Below the pieces are notes generated by a model, which made no database searches, had not been told where the DNA came from, and saw nothing but the letters and a program-made list of their open reading frames with translations. This document shows, piece by piece, positions 43,145 to 51,806 of a stretch of DNA of 64,000 nucleotides. The translations under genes were made by a program, and so were the position numbers. Source of the stretch: an uncultured Clostridia bacterium (lineage in GTDB: Bacteria; Bacillota; Clostridia; Christensenellales; Borkfalkiaceae); the NCBI GenBank assembly GCA_944340905.1, contig CALVLT010000001.1, positions 56,617 to 120,616 on the forward strand, in the 5' to 3' direction. The first letter of the stretch is position 1. The number at the start of each line of letters is the position of its first letter.

Positions 43145-44401
43145 ATGAACGGACTCATGCAATTTCTGTCTGCCGCCTACACAGCCTACCAGGCAGTGGA
43201 CATTGCGCGCGGCATGCTGCTCTCAAACGGCTTTTGCGAGCTGCACGAGGGCGACGCCTGGCAGCTTATGCCGGACGGGAAGTACTTCGTGGTGCGCGGC
43301 GGCAGCGCGCTGATTGCCTTTACGATGGGCGACGCGGCGCAGGGATTCAAGATCGTTGCCAGCCACACCGATTCCCCCGCGCTCAAGCTGAAGGAGGACC
43401 CTGCCCTCTCGGACGAGCACTACACGCGGCTGAACGCCGAACCTTACGGCGGCGGGCTGTGGTACACCTTCTTTGACCGCCCCCTGCGCCTTGCGGGACG
43501 GGTGGTGCGCGAGAGGGAGGGTCCCCTCCTTTCCGAAAACTTTGTGAGCGGGTTCTGCGTCACCCTCCCCTCCCTCGCCATTCACCTCAACCGCGGAGCG
43601 AACGAGGGATTTGCCCCGCAGATGCAAAAGGACTTACCCGTCCTCTCGCTGGGCAAGACGGATTTTTCCGCGCTGATCGGCGCGCCGCTGACCTACGACC
43701 TGTTCGCCGCCTGCGCGCAGCCCCCCTATCTCTGGGGCGCGGAGAACGAGCTGATCGCCTCTCCCCGCCTGGACAACCTTGCAAGCGTGTACGCCTCCCT
43801 CACGACGTTGATGGGAGGCAGCGAGGGCGTGTGCGTGGCGGCATGCCTTGACAGCGAGGAGGTGGGCAGCCGCACGCGGCAGGGTGCGGGGGGCGACTTT
43901 TTGTCCGCCGTGCTGCGCCGCATTGCCCTTGCGCAGAATATGGGCGAAGAGGAGCTGCTGCGCGCCTACGCCAAGTCCTTCTGCATCTCGCTGGACAATG
44001 CGCAGGGATTCCACCCCAACCACGGCGAAAAGTTCGACCCGAAGGAGCGCGCGATGCTGGGCAAGGGTGTTGCTATCAAGGGGCATGCGGGCGGGGCGTA
44101 CACGACGGACGCCCTCTCCTCCGCCGTCATCAAGCGGGTGTTTGCGAACGCAAATGCGCCCCTGCAGGTGTTCTACAACCGCTCGGACGCGAGGAGCGGC
44201 TCCACGCTGGGCGCCATCAGCCTGGGACAGGTGTGCATCCTCACCGCAGACATCGGCCTGCCGCAGCTTGCCATGCACTCCGCCGTGGAGAGCATCGCCT
44301 GCGCCGACTATCGGGCGCTGGAGGCGGGCCTTGCCTGCTTCTGGAAGAGCAGCATCCGGATAGAGAACAATCGCATCGACATAGAGACGAACATGGAGTG
44401 A
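43145..44401 (+). CDS. M18-family metallo-aminopeptidase
   Basis: Cytosolic two-zinc exopeptidase. The 418-residue protein has the metal His in SHTDSPALKLK, bridging Asp in PRLDNLASVYA, catalytic/metal Glu pair in DSEEVGSRT, metal Asp in LDNAQGFHPNH and C-terminal metal His in MHSAVES, all intact. Start at 43145 is where homology begins; the ribosome site is weak (GGAAGA). Confidence 0.9.
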   Translation: MNGLMQFLSAAYTAYQAVDIARGMLLSNGFCELHEGDAWQLMPDGKYFVVRGGSALIAFTMGDAAQGFKIVASHTDSPALKLKEDPALSDEHYTRLNAEPYGGGLWYTFFDRPLRLAGRVVREREGPLLSENFVSGFCVTLPSLAIHLNRGANEGFAPQMQKDLPVLSLGKTDFSALIGAPLTYDLFAACAQPPYLWGAENELIASPRLDNLASVYASLTTLMGGSEGVCVAACLDSEEVGSRTRQGAGGDFLSAVLRRIALAQNMGEEELLRAYAKSFCISLDNAQGFHPNHGEKFDPKERAMLGKGVAIKGHAGGAYTTDALSSAVIKRVFANANAPLQVFYNRSDARSGSTLGAISLGQVCILTADIGLPQLAMHSAVESIACADYRALEAGLACFWKSSIRIENNRIDIETNME

Positions 44402-44404
44402 GAA

Positions 44405-44440
44405 ATGGAACTGCGGGTCCTGCGCTATTTTCTTGCGGTG
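44405..44440 (+). pseudogene. LysR regulator fragment, N-terminal 12 codons only
   Basis: ATG and the next eleven codons encode MELRVLRYFLAV, the stereotyped start of many LysR-type regulators, but the helix-turn-helix that should follow is missing. The rest of a LysR protein lies on the opposite strand at 44535-44822, so the gene appears to have been broken by inversion plus deletion. Confidence 0.55.
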
Positions 44441-44488
44441 ACTATGTTGGTTTGCAAATTGTTTCTTGCAGACAGTGCAGAAATGCCC

Positions 44489-44519
44489 GGGCGGAGCGCG
44501 AAAAGCTCTGTCCTTTTTT
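44489..44519 (+). terminator. Terminator downstream of the M18 gene
   Basis: Nine-base-pair stem GGGCGGAGC/GCTCTGTCC (two G-U pairs) followed by TTTTTT. Confidence 0.75.
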
Positions 44520-44534
44520 CCATGCAACGACCCG

Positions 44535-44822
44535 TCCCAGCCACCCTGAAAGCTCATTTCGGCCAAGGGATTGGCGCGAGCAAAGCAGGGGAACGCCGCG
44601 CACATCCTCGGGCGTGATTGCCTCTTTTGCCGCGAGAGGGTGATCCTCGCGGATCAGCAGTCCCCACGTGCGCACAGGGATCGTGTTCCATCCCTTCTTT
44701 CCCCGCATGACCGCAGAACGGATATAGTCGTATTTGTTCAGGTCGGTATCGCCCACAAACAGCCCGAAGTCGACCAGCCCCTTGTCAAGTCGTTCGGCAA
44801 CGTCCTCGTCATCGAAATCAAA
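44535..44822 (-). pseudogene. LysR regulator fragment, effector-binding domain, inverted
   Basis: An open frame without a proper start encodes about 95 residues of a LysR co-inducer domain: EDVAERLDKGLVDFGLFVG, TWGLLIREDHPLAAKEAI and PEDVRGVPLLCSRQSLGRNE. Homology stops at GWLG near 44535. The DNA-binding half is absent; its first 12 codons sit on the plus strand at 44405. The fragment begins right at the terminator hairpin of the HEAT-like gene. Confidence 0.7.
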
Positions 44823-44857
44823 ATGCGGCGCGCCTTCCGGCATGGAAGGCGCGCCGC
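44821..44857 (-). terminator. Terminator of the five-gene operon
   Basis: Perfect 14-bp stem with GCGGCGCGCCTTCC as one arm, then ATTTTGATTT in the minus direction, seven bases beyond the HEAT-like gene's stop. Confidence 0.8.
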
Positions 44858-44863
44858 TTATGT

Positions 44864-45694
44864 TTATGCATCTGATTTTTTATCGGGATCGACGGGCATG
44901 CTCGATTGCGCAACGATCTCCTGATAATAAGAGTCGTTTGAAAAGTCGCGCGGCGTGTTGTATTCGCCGCCCAGCGCCTCGATGGCGTACTTGAGTTCGC
45001 GGAACTCGAGAAAGTCAATGTCGTCGCGGTCGATGTACTCGAGCAGGACGGGCAGGGCACGCTCGTCGCCGTAGGCGGCGAGGTAGCTCGCGTGCATGGG
45101 CACGTCGTCGCCCGTGCGGAAGGCGTTCAGCAGCAGGCCGTACACCCGTTCGTCACGCTGCCTGCAGCGGGAGAGGATCTCCAGCATCATCTCCTGCTCC
45201 TGCCCCGCCGCGTAACAGGCAAGCGCGCGTTCCTTGGCGTCGTCCGCGCCCCCCTTGAGTTGTTCGCACACCGCCTCCTTGATGTCCGCGTTCACATCCG
45301 AAGTGAGAATGCCGAAGTAGGCGGGATACGCCTTCTTGTTGCTGCCCGCAAGGTTGACGGCGAGCGTCAGGAGTTCCTCCTCCCTGCGGCCGAGCAACCC
45401 AACGAGGGCGTCGGGACAGCTCCGCCCCTCCAGTTCGCGGCAGAGAAAATCGGAGACGGGAACCCCCTCTTCGATGTGCCGCGCGAGCGTGGCGCACAGT
45501 TCCTCGTCCGACATGGCGGCATAGTACTGTCTGGGCGTGGCGCCCGCTTTTGCGACATAGGTATCGCCGAACTGCTTATACAGTTTCGGGATGACGTTCT
45601 CCCACTGTTTTTCCGTGTACTTCCCCGGATTGCTGCGGATATATTCCGCAAGCTTTTCGTCAAAGAGACCGTCAAAATCAATGAGCTTTTTCAT
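44864..45694 (-). CDS. HEAT-repeat-like helical protein, unknown
   Basis: 276 residues beginning MKKLIDFDGLFDEKLAEYIR, entirely helical, with short helical-pair repeats like HEAT/PBS-lyase repeats near the C-terminus (YLAAYGDERALPVLLEYIDR is one). No catalytic motif. ATG at 45694 has GGAAGG just upstream and follows the TPR gene by eight bases; an upstream in-frame ATG at 45727 lies inside that gene. Probably a protein-protein interaction partner of the TPR protein. Confidence 0.65.
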   Translation of the reverse strand: MKKLIDFDGLFDEKLAEYIRSNPGKYTEKQWENVIPKLYKQFGDTYVAKAGATPRQYYAAMSDEELCATLARHIEEGVPVSDFLCRELEGRSCPDALVGLLGRREEELLTLAVNLAGSNKKAYPAYFGILTSDVNADIKEAVCEQLKGGADDAKERALACYAAGQEQEMMLEILSRCRQRDERVYGLLLNAFRTGDDVPMHASYLAAYGDERALPVLLEYIDRDDIDFLEFRELKYAIEALGGEYNTPRDFSNDSYYQEIVAQSSMPVDPDKKSDA

Positions 45695-45702
45695 ATCCTT
45701 CC

Positions 45703-47367
45703 TCACATCATAAAGTCGAGAATACACTGCGTCGTGTATTTGTTGGCATTGAAGAGCGAGACGATCTCCGAGAGGGAGCGTTCGCCGCCCTTGAGGCGGG
45801 ACTCGCGGTAGATGGCTGCGGCAAGCGCGGCGCGCTCATCGCAGTAATCGAGCGCCTCCGCCTCGCTCAGCGTGGCGTAGACGTCCTCCGCCGCGGCGCA
45901 TATCTTGCCCTCGTTCTCCTCGGCGAGCAGGGCGAACCGCGAGTAGACGTCCGCAAACGCCTTCAGAAATGCCTCCGCCTTTTTGCCGCCCAGCTCAAGC
46001 TTGTGCGTGAAAAATTCCCTGTAGACGTTGCACACCACCACGCCGAAGGAGTCCTCCTCGTTGCGCATGGTCAGTGCGTGCAAAATGTTGAGCTTGGAAA
46101 ATTCTTCCAGGCTGCAGTCGAGCAGCACCTCCCGCAAAAACGCATCCGAGCGGATGCGCACGGCGACGCGCACGGCGAGCGCCTGCAGCTTTTCGTCCCT
46201 GCCCTCCATCTCGTCGAAGGCGATGCGGTAGAAGTCATTCAGTTGGGAAAGCCCCGAAATGCGGCGCACGTCCCTGTCCTCGACCGACGCCGCCGCCAGC
46301 AAAAAGCCCGCGATCGTCTCATATTCGTTTTCGGGCACGCGGTAGTAATAGGTCATGGGAAAGCGCTCTTCGCTGCCGTCGCGCAGGACGCGCATGCGCT
46401 CGAGATAGTAGTCCGCGACCGCCTTGCGCGGATAGACGGTGGTGAGCGTCTCCAGCGAGGCGATCGCCTCCTCCAGCCTGCCCGTGCGGTAGGCGGCGAC
46501 GGCGCGGAACCAGAGAATGTTCTCGTCATAGGGAAGGCGCTCCGCGAGCCGCGTGAGCTTTTCATAGGCAGGCTCGTCCAGTCCCGTCTCGCACAGCGCC
46601 GTGGCGATGCGGTACAGATCGTCCGTCGAATCGGCGGGAAGCTGCGCGAGCTTGCTTGCCACCTCTTTCGCGCCCTCTTTATCGTTGCGCGCGCCGAGCA
46701 CGGCGCAATAGGTCGTGAGCGCCTGCACGTTGTCGGGGTATTTTGCAAGCAGCGCCTCGCATGTCTTCTGCGCGCCCTCCTCGTCGCCGAGCATGAGCGT
46801 GCACATGGCGCACAGCCCCGCCGCCGAGGGATAGTCGGAACTCTCCTCGGGCACCTCCCCGAGCTTTTCGCGCGCCTTTTCGAGCTCGCCCGCCTTCAGA
46901 AGGGTCAGCCCCTCGGCAAGCAGTTCGGGTTCGGGCGCGCCATCGTCCGAGACGATGCGCAGGCGCGGCGCCGTTGCGCGGCGGAACAGCCCGCCCATGC
47001 CCGCCAGGCCTTCGGGCGAGAGCTGCCCATCCTCGGCAAAGGCGCGGTGATAGTAGAGCGCAGACTGCACGTCGTCGCCCATGTTCATGAACGCGACCGC
47101 AAGCCCCTCATACCCCTCGGCGAAATCCGCCTCGTTGCAGGTATCGAGAAAGCGGAACCAGGCGTCCGCCGCCATCTCCCAGATCTCCAGCCCCTCATAG
47201 ATGTCCGCGGCGAGCGCCTGCGCGTCCGCGCTCGGTTCGTACATTTTGTTGCGCTTGTTGAGCAGCGTCAGCGCGCCGAGGTAGTTGCCCTCCTGCACGC
47301 GGTTCTCCACGCTCTCCAACAGAAATTCATCGCTCAGATCGAGTTTTTGTACGTTGTCGTCCTTCAT
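45703..47367 (-). CDS. TPR-repeat protein, unknown
   Basis: 554 residues of helical repeats. TPR-like pairs are seen around residues 30-120 and 185-300 (for example AEGLTLLKAGELEKAREKLGE and AVAAYRTGRLEEAIASLETL). There is no signal peptide. The C-terminal third is helical without a recognised domain. The ATG overlaps the hslO stop by four bases. It likely assembles a cytosolic complex, perhaps with the HEAT-like neighbour. Confidence 0.7.
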   Translation of the reverse strand: MKDDNVQKLDLSDEFLLESVENRVQEGNYLGALTLLNKRNKMYEPSADAQALAADIYEGLEIWEMAADAWFRFLDTCNEADFAEGYEGLAVAFMNMGDDVQSALYYHRAFAEDGQLSPEGLAGMGGLFRRATAPRLRIVSDDGAPEPELLAEGLTLLKAGELEKAREKLGEVPEESSDYPSAAGLCAMCTLMLGDEEGAQKTCEALLAKYPDNVQALTTYCAVLGARNDKEGAKEVASKLAQLPADSTDDLYRIATALCETGLDEPAYEKLTRLAERLPYDENILWFRAVAAYRTGRLEEAIASLETLTTVYPRKAVADYYLERMRVLRDGSEERFPMTYYYRVPENEYETIAGFLLAAASVEDRDVRRISGLSQLNDFYRIAFDEMEGRDEKLQALAVRVAVRIRSDAFLREVLLDCSLEEFSKLNILHALTMRNEEDSFGVVVCNVYREFFTHKLELGGKKAEAFLKAFADVYSRFALLAEENEGKICAAAEDVYATLSEAEALDYCDERAALAAAIYRESRLKGGERSLSEIVSLFNANKYTTQCILDFMM

Positions 47368-48239
47368 GCATTCTCCCCGAAAAGCTTGCGCAAATCGTCT
47401 TCATCAAATGTATAATCGGTGTTGCAATCGTGGCAATGGACGCAAATTCCCCCCTGTTCGCGCAGGAGTGCGCGCGCCTCGCGCGCGCCCAGCGCCTGAA
47501 CAGCGGCCGCCGCCCGTTCCCGCGAGCAGCGGCAGGCAAAGCGCACGCAGCGCTCCTCGGCGTCCTGCACGCCGAAATCGGCGAGTATGCGCCCCGCCCC
47601 CTCGCGGGCGATCAGGCGAGAGAGCTGCGCATAGTCCGCGATGCGCTTCTCGGCAAACCCGAACGCATCCTCGCCCGCACCCGGCAGCGGCTGCAAAAAC
47701 ACGCCGCCCGCGCCCAGGCATTCGCCCGTCGGCGCGACCTGCACGCCCAGCGCGACCGCCGTGGGGCGCTGTTCGCTCGTCAGAAAGTAATTGGAAACGT
47801 CCTCGGCGATCTCGCCCGATATGAGCGGGCTTGTCCCCACGAAGGGAATGCCCTCGCCGTCGTCGCGGATGACGGTAAACGTGCCGCGGCTGCCCACACA
47901 GCCGCCGACGTCGAGTTTGCCGTCCGCGCGCAGCGGAAGGCGGACATCGGGATGTTCGATATAGCCGCGCACGCGCAGCGCGCCGTCCGCCGAAACGGCG
48001 ATCTTTCCGCCCGCTCCGCCGCCGTCCACTGAAAGGGAGAGGGTGCTCGCCTCCTCCTTGAGCCAGCCCGCGAGATAGGCGGCCGCCGTCAGGGTGCGCC
48101 CGAGCGCCGCCGCCGCAACGGGCGAGAGCGCATGGCGCACGATCGCCTCGTTCACCACGGCGGTGGTATCGAGCACGGCAAGCGAAACGCGCCCGTCCAG
48201 AACAAGCGCGCGATACAGTTTACTCACGGTCTCCGGCAT
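47364..48239 (-). CDS. hslO: Redox-regulated chaperone Hsp33
   Basis: Holdase chaperone activated by oxidation. The 291-residue protein shows the N-terminal ALSPVAAAALGRTLTAAA, the GYIEHPDVRLPL strand and the C-terminal zinc switch: CRC in FACRCSRER and CHDC in CVHCHDCNT, giving the four zinc cysteines. It overlaps the upstream methyltransferase gene by 16 bases. Confidence 0.93.
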   Translation of the reverse strand: MPETVSKLYRALVLDGRVSLAVLDTTAVVNEAIVRHALSPVAAAALGRTLTAAAYLAGWLKEEASTLSLSVDGGGAGGKIAVSADGALRVRGYIEHPDVRLPLRADGKLDVGGCVGSRGTFTVIRDDGEGIPFVGTSPLISGEIAEDVSNYFLTSEQRPTAVALGVQVAPTGECLGAGGVFLQPLPGAGEDAFGFAEKRIADYAQLSRLIAREGAGRILADFGVQDAEERCVRFACRCSRERAAAAVQALGAREARALLREQGGICVHCHDCNTDYTFDEDDLRKLFGENA

Positions 48240-48952
48240 ATGAAATTCACCCTGTCGCTCCCCTCCGTCCGCTCCCCGAGGTGCCCCTCGACGCTAAGAA
48301 CGTCAAAGCCGGCGCCCTCGAGCGCGCTGCGCACGGCGTCCGTCTCGTGAATGTACTGCACATGCGTCTCGTCAAAGCGGTCGAACGCGCCGTCCGCCCG
48401 CCTGACAAAGAGCGTGACGTCCATCCGCACGCGGTCGGAGAGGAGATGATTGAACACAAGATATGTAACCTCTTCCCTGTCATCCGCAAACACATTGTCC
48501 GCAATTTTTTCGCGGAGCTTGCAGGCAGAGGAGATGTCGAACCAGAAGATGCCGCCCTTTTTCAGCGAGGAGAATGCCGCGCGGAAGGCGGCGGGCAGCC
48601 GTTCGGGCGGGATATAATTGTAGCAGTCGTTGGGGGAGAGCAGAAAATCGTACCTGCCGACGCCGAGCTTTGCGGCGTCCGCCTGCACGAACGTGACGGA
48701 CAGTCCCTCCTCCCGCGCGAGGCGCATGCCCTCCGAGAGCATGGGTGCGGACAGGTCGGCGCCCGTCATGTCATAGCCCGCCCTTGCCAGGGCGCGCGAA
48801 AATGCGCCGCTGCCGCAGCCCACTTCCAGCCCCCTTCTGCCTGCGCCGAGCGCCTTCAGCCCTGTAAGAAAATACTGCGACCATTGTTCATAGCCGCAGT
48901 CGTCGTTGAGTCGTTCAAACCAATGGGAAAGGTATTCGTAAGCCTGCGCCAT
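48224..48952 (-). CDS. Class I SAM-dependent methyltransferase
   Basis: 242 residues with the SAM-binding motif GLEVGCGSGAFSRALA, the acidic residue after strand 2 (MTGADLS), and motif IV-like FLLSPNDCYNYI. It resembles small-molecule methyltransferases of Firmicutes with the YNYI signature; the substrate is unknown. It follows the membrane-protein gene by nine bases. Confidence 0.85.
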   Translation of the reverse strand: MAQAYEYLSHWFERLNDDCGYEQWSQYFLTGLKALGAGRRGLEVGCGSGAFSRALARAGYDMTGADLSAPMLSEGMRLAREEGLSVTFVQADAAKLGVGRYDFLLSPNDCYNYIPPERLPAAFRAAFSSLKKGGIFWFDISSACKLREKIADNVFADDREEVTYLVFNHLLSDRVRMDVTLFVRRADGAFDRFDETHVQYIHETDAVRSALEGAGFDVLSVEGHLGERTEGSDRVNFICRRP

Positions 48953-48961
48953 GCTCCCCTC

Positions 48962-50272
48962 TCAGCGTTTGTTGAGCATCTTGGGGGGCTTGGGCGCTTT
49001 CTTCTTCTTTTTCTTGCCCGTTCCCTCGTCCTCTTCGCGCAGCGCGCGCTCGCGCTCTTCAAACTGGCGGTTGTATTCGACATACCGCTCGTCGTCCTTG
49101 TGCTCCTCTTCGTAGGCGCGCGTATCCTCTTCGATCGCCTCCTTGCTCTGCCGCAGCCTGGCAAGGTCCTCGCGCGAGAAGGATTCGGGCAGCTGATACA
49201 CTTCCAGATCGTCGTCGATGGGCTTGATGGGGCGGCAGACGAGCTTGCTCTTGCCCTGCGCCACGATCATACGGCGGTATTCGCGCATCGCCGCGCTGTC
49301 CGGTTCGGGGGATGTGCCCGGCCCGTTCTTGGGCTTGTCCTTGCTGTACAGTCCCCTGCCCGTCGCCACGCCGATGTTGGGGTTGATGAACTTATCGAAC
49401 GCCCACTGCGAGTAGTCCAGCCAGACGAGCAGCATGTAGGAGATGCCAAACAGAATAAGGATGAGAACGCCGATCACGGCGAAAAATCCGCTCGTAAAGA
49501 TCGCAAGAAAGACGGGCCATGTGGCGAGCGCGGCAAAGAACACCGTCTGCGGGAAGGTGCCCACCGTCATGACCACGGCATTGCGGAAGAGCGCCCACGG
49601 CCCCTGTTTATAGCTGATGCCCAGCGAGATCATCCAGAAAAAGAGCAAAATCCCGAAGGCGACGAAGATGTAGCCGACCACCTTGGAGGCGATGAGCCAG
49701 CCCGCGCCATCCGCGCCCATGGCGACCAGCCAGTCCGCCAGGTTGCCCATCGTGCGCGCAACAAACAGGAGCACGGTCAGAACGAGCACCGCCTCTAAAA
49801 CGTTCCAGTAGTTGCGGCGGATGCCGCGCAGAAAGTCGTTCGCGACGAAGATGCCCTCCGTCCAGATGAGGTTGCGGATGATGTAGCCGCCGCCCGAAAT
49901 GCCGAGCGCGGCGATCGCCCCCGCGGGAATGAACAGCGCAAAGAACAGAAGGTCCGCCTGCAACGCGCTCATTTCGGCATAGCCGACCAGCTCGGGCAGA
50001 ATGGGATAGCCCACGCCCAGCCCTGCGCCGTAAGGCCCCACCGTACCCTGCACGCCGAGGGCGAGCACGCGCCAGACGATGACGGCCGCAAGCGGCAGGA
50101 TGGTGACGACCATCAGCAGATTGACGAGCACGAGCTTGCCGAACCTCCCCTTGAGAATATCCCAGAAGAGCGCCCACCGGCTGGTGGGAAGCGTGCTGCG
50201 CGCATAGTCCTCGCTGCGTTCCTTCCCCTCGAGCCAACGGGCAACAAGCCCTTTTCTTTCCCTGTCTGCCAT
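48962..50272 (-). CDS. Polytopic membrane protein with YesL/DUF624-like N-terminus and charged tail
   Basis: 436 residues. About six transmembrane segments lie between residues 45 and 290, starting with the DUF624-like RWALFWDILKGRFGKLVLVNLLM. A long cytoplasmic tail (about 300-436) is highly charged and ends in a lysine-rich GKKKKKKAPKPP stretch. YesL-type proteins are small carbohydrate-linked membrane proteins; the tail is additional. First gene of the operon. A clear ribosome site is not obvious (GGAGAAAAAT adjoins the ATG). Confidence 0.6.
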   Translation of the reverse strand: MADRERKGLVARWLEGKERSEDYARSTLPTSRWALFWDILKGRFGKLVLVNLLMVVTILPLAAVIVWRVLALGVQGTVGPYGAGLGVGYPILPELVGYAEMSALQADLLFFALFIPAGAIAALGISGGGYIIRNLIWTEGIFVANDFLRGIRRNYWNVLEAVLVLTVLLFVARTMGNLADWLVAMGADGAGWLIASKVVGYIFVAFGILLFFWMISLGISYKQGPWALFRNAVVMTVGTFPQTVFFAALATWPVFLAIFTSGFFAVIGVLILILFGISYMLLVWLDYSQWAFDKFINPNIGVATGRGLYSKDKPKNGPGTSPEPDSAAMREYRRMIVAQGKSKLVCRPIKPIDDDLEVYQLPESFSREDLARLRQSKEAIEEDTRAYEEEHKDDERYVEYNRQFEERERALREEDEGTGKKKKKKAPKPPKMLNKR

Positions 50273-50325
50273 ATTTTTCTCCGTTTTATCCGTGTTTGGC
50301 GGGCGGCAAAACCACCCATGGGGTT

Positions 50326-50354
50326 ATTGTACTACAAATTGCAAAATATTTCAA
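50326..50354 (-). promoter_or_regulatory. Promoter of the membrane-methyltransferase-hslO-TPR-HEAT operon
   Basis: Minus-strand TTGAAA (50349-50354), 17-base spacer, TACAAT (50326-50331). Back to back with the lysine-riboswitch promoter. Confidence 0.7.
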
Positions 50355-50373
50355 TTGAATTCAGCCAAATTCC

Positions 50374-50402
50374 TTGATTTTTCTGTGAGCATATGATAAA
50401 AT
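50374..50402 (+). promoter_or_regulatory. Promoter of the lysine-biosynthesis operon
   Basis: TTGATT (50374-50379), 17-base spacer, TAAAAT (50397-50402). The transcript would start about 50409, at the riboswitch. Confidence 0.75.
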
Positions 50403-50409
50403 TGTCTCG

Positions 50410-50600
50410 CTAAAAAGAGGAGCGGAAGAACATCAGTACCGCGTGCACAGAGAAAAAGGGGTTTCTTGCAGGACGTGCGCGGGAAAGGGTATCTCCGCCG
50501 AAGCGCAGCCTTTCCCCTGCGGCTGTGCTGGGTCTGCGGGAGAATACCCGCTTTCCTGTCACCGCCCGCGGTGAAGCGCTTTTTCGGCAGGATATTTCTG
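50410..50600 (+). ncRNA. Lysine riboswitch (L box)
   Basis: Conserved L-box pieces appear in order: AGAGGAGCG (50416-50424), an AGTA, GGAAAGGG, CGCCGAAG, GCTGGGTC and CCTGTCA. These match the five-helix junction consensus. A hairpin that could act as antiterminator follows, then a terminator, so high lysine should stop transcription before asd. Confidence 0.88.
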
Positions 50601-50610
50601 TAAAAAGGCG

Positions 50611-50641
50611 AAGAAGGCGGACGGACGCCTTCTTTTTCTTT
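50611..50641 (+). terminator. Attenuator terminator of the lysine riboswitch
   Basis: Eight-base-pair stem AGAAGGCG/CGCCTTCT followed by TTTTCTTT, 28 bases before the asd ATG. Confidence 0.85.
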
Positions 50642-50668
50642 GACCCAAACCCTTCAAGGAGACCAATC

Positions 50669-51751
50669 ATGAAAAAAACGTACTCAGTCGGCATCATCGG
50701 CGCAACCGGAATGGTGGGGCAGCGCTTTGTCACCCTTCTCGAAAAGCATCCCCTCTTCACCCCCGTCGTCCTTGCGGCGAGCGCGCGTTCGGCGGGAAAG
50801 CTCTACCGCGAGGCGGTGGACGGCAAGTGGGCGATGAACTCCCCCATCCCCGCATATGCGCGGGAGATGAAGGTGCTCGACGCCGAGGCGGACGCAAAGG
50901 CGATCGCACAGCAGGTGGATTTTATCTTCTGCGCCGTCAACATGAAGAAGGACGCCATCCGCGCGCTCGAAGAAAAGTACGCCAGACTCGAGGTGCCCGT
51001 CGTCTCCAACAACTCGGCGCACCGCGCGACGGACGACGTTCCGATGGTCATTCCCGAGATCAATGCGGACCACCTCGCCGTGATCGGCGCACAGCGCGCG
51101 CGGCTGGGTACCAAGCGCGGCTTTATCGCCGTCAAGAGCAACTGTTCACTCCAGTCCTACGTCCCCCTGCTGCACCCGCTGCGCGCATTCGGCATCCGCT
51201 GCGCCGCCGTGACGACCTATCAGGCGATCTCGGGTGCGGGAAAGACGTTTGAGACCATGCCCGAGATCGTGGACAATGTCATCCCCTATATCGGCGGCGA
51301 GGAACAGAAGAGCGAAGAGGAACCGCTCAAGATCTGGGGACACGTCGAAAACGGGTGCATCGTCAATGCAAGCGGTCCGGTCATCACCGCGCAGTGCCTG
51401 CGGGTGCCCGTTTCGGACGGCCACACTGCCGCGGTGTTCGTCTCCTTCGAGAAAAAGCCTGCCAAAGAGGACATCCTCACGGCATGGGCGAATTATGCGG
51501 GGGAACCGCAGACCCTTCACCTGCCCTCCGCGCCCGAACAGTTCATCCACTATTTTGACGAGGACGACAGGCCGCAGGCAAAGCTCGACCGCATGACGGA
51601 GCACGGCATGGCGGTCTGCGCGGGCAGACTGCGCGAAGATACGCTGTTCGACTACAAGTTCATCGGCCTTTCGCACAACACGCTGCGCGGCGCCGCGGGC
51701 GGCGCGGTGCTGCTTGCGGAACTGCTGGCGGCAAAAGGATTTTTCGACTGA
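50669..51751 (+). CDS. asd: Aspartate-semialdehyde dehydrogenase
   Basis: Reduces aspartyl-phosphate to aspartate semialdehyde for lysine, threonine and methionine. The 360-residue protein has the NADP motif GIIGATGMVGQRF, active-site Cys in VKSNCSLQ and the downstream QAISGAGK. The sequence is of the archaeal/fungal-like Asd type rather than the short E. coli type. ATG at 50669 has AAGGAG seven bases upstream. First gene after the lysine riboswitch. Confidence 0.93.
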   Translation: MKKTYSVGIIGATGMVGQRFVTLLEKHPLFTPVVLAASARSAGKLYREAVDGKWAMNSPIPAYAREMKVLDAEADAKAIAQQVDFIFCAVNMKKDAIRALEEKYARLEVPVVSNNSAHRATDDVPMVIPEINADHLAVIGAQRARLGTKRGFIAVKSNCSLQSYVPLLHPLRAFGIRCAAVTTYQAISGAGKTFETMPEIVDNVIPYIGGEEQKSEEEPLKIWGHVENGCIVNASGPVITAQCLRVPVSDGHTAAVFVSFEKKPAKEDILTAWANYAGEPQTLHLPSAPEQFIHYFDEDDRPQAKLDRMTEHGMAVCAGRLREDTLFDYKFIGLSHNTLRGAAGGAVLLAELLAAKGFFD

Positions 51752-51806
51752 CACGCACACATAAGCACAGCCTGCGGCATATAATACCGCACGGGAAGGA
51801 GATCGT

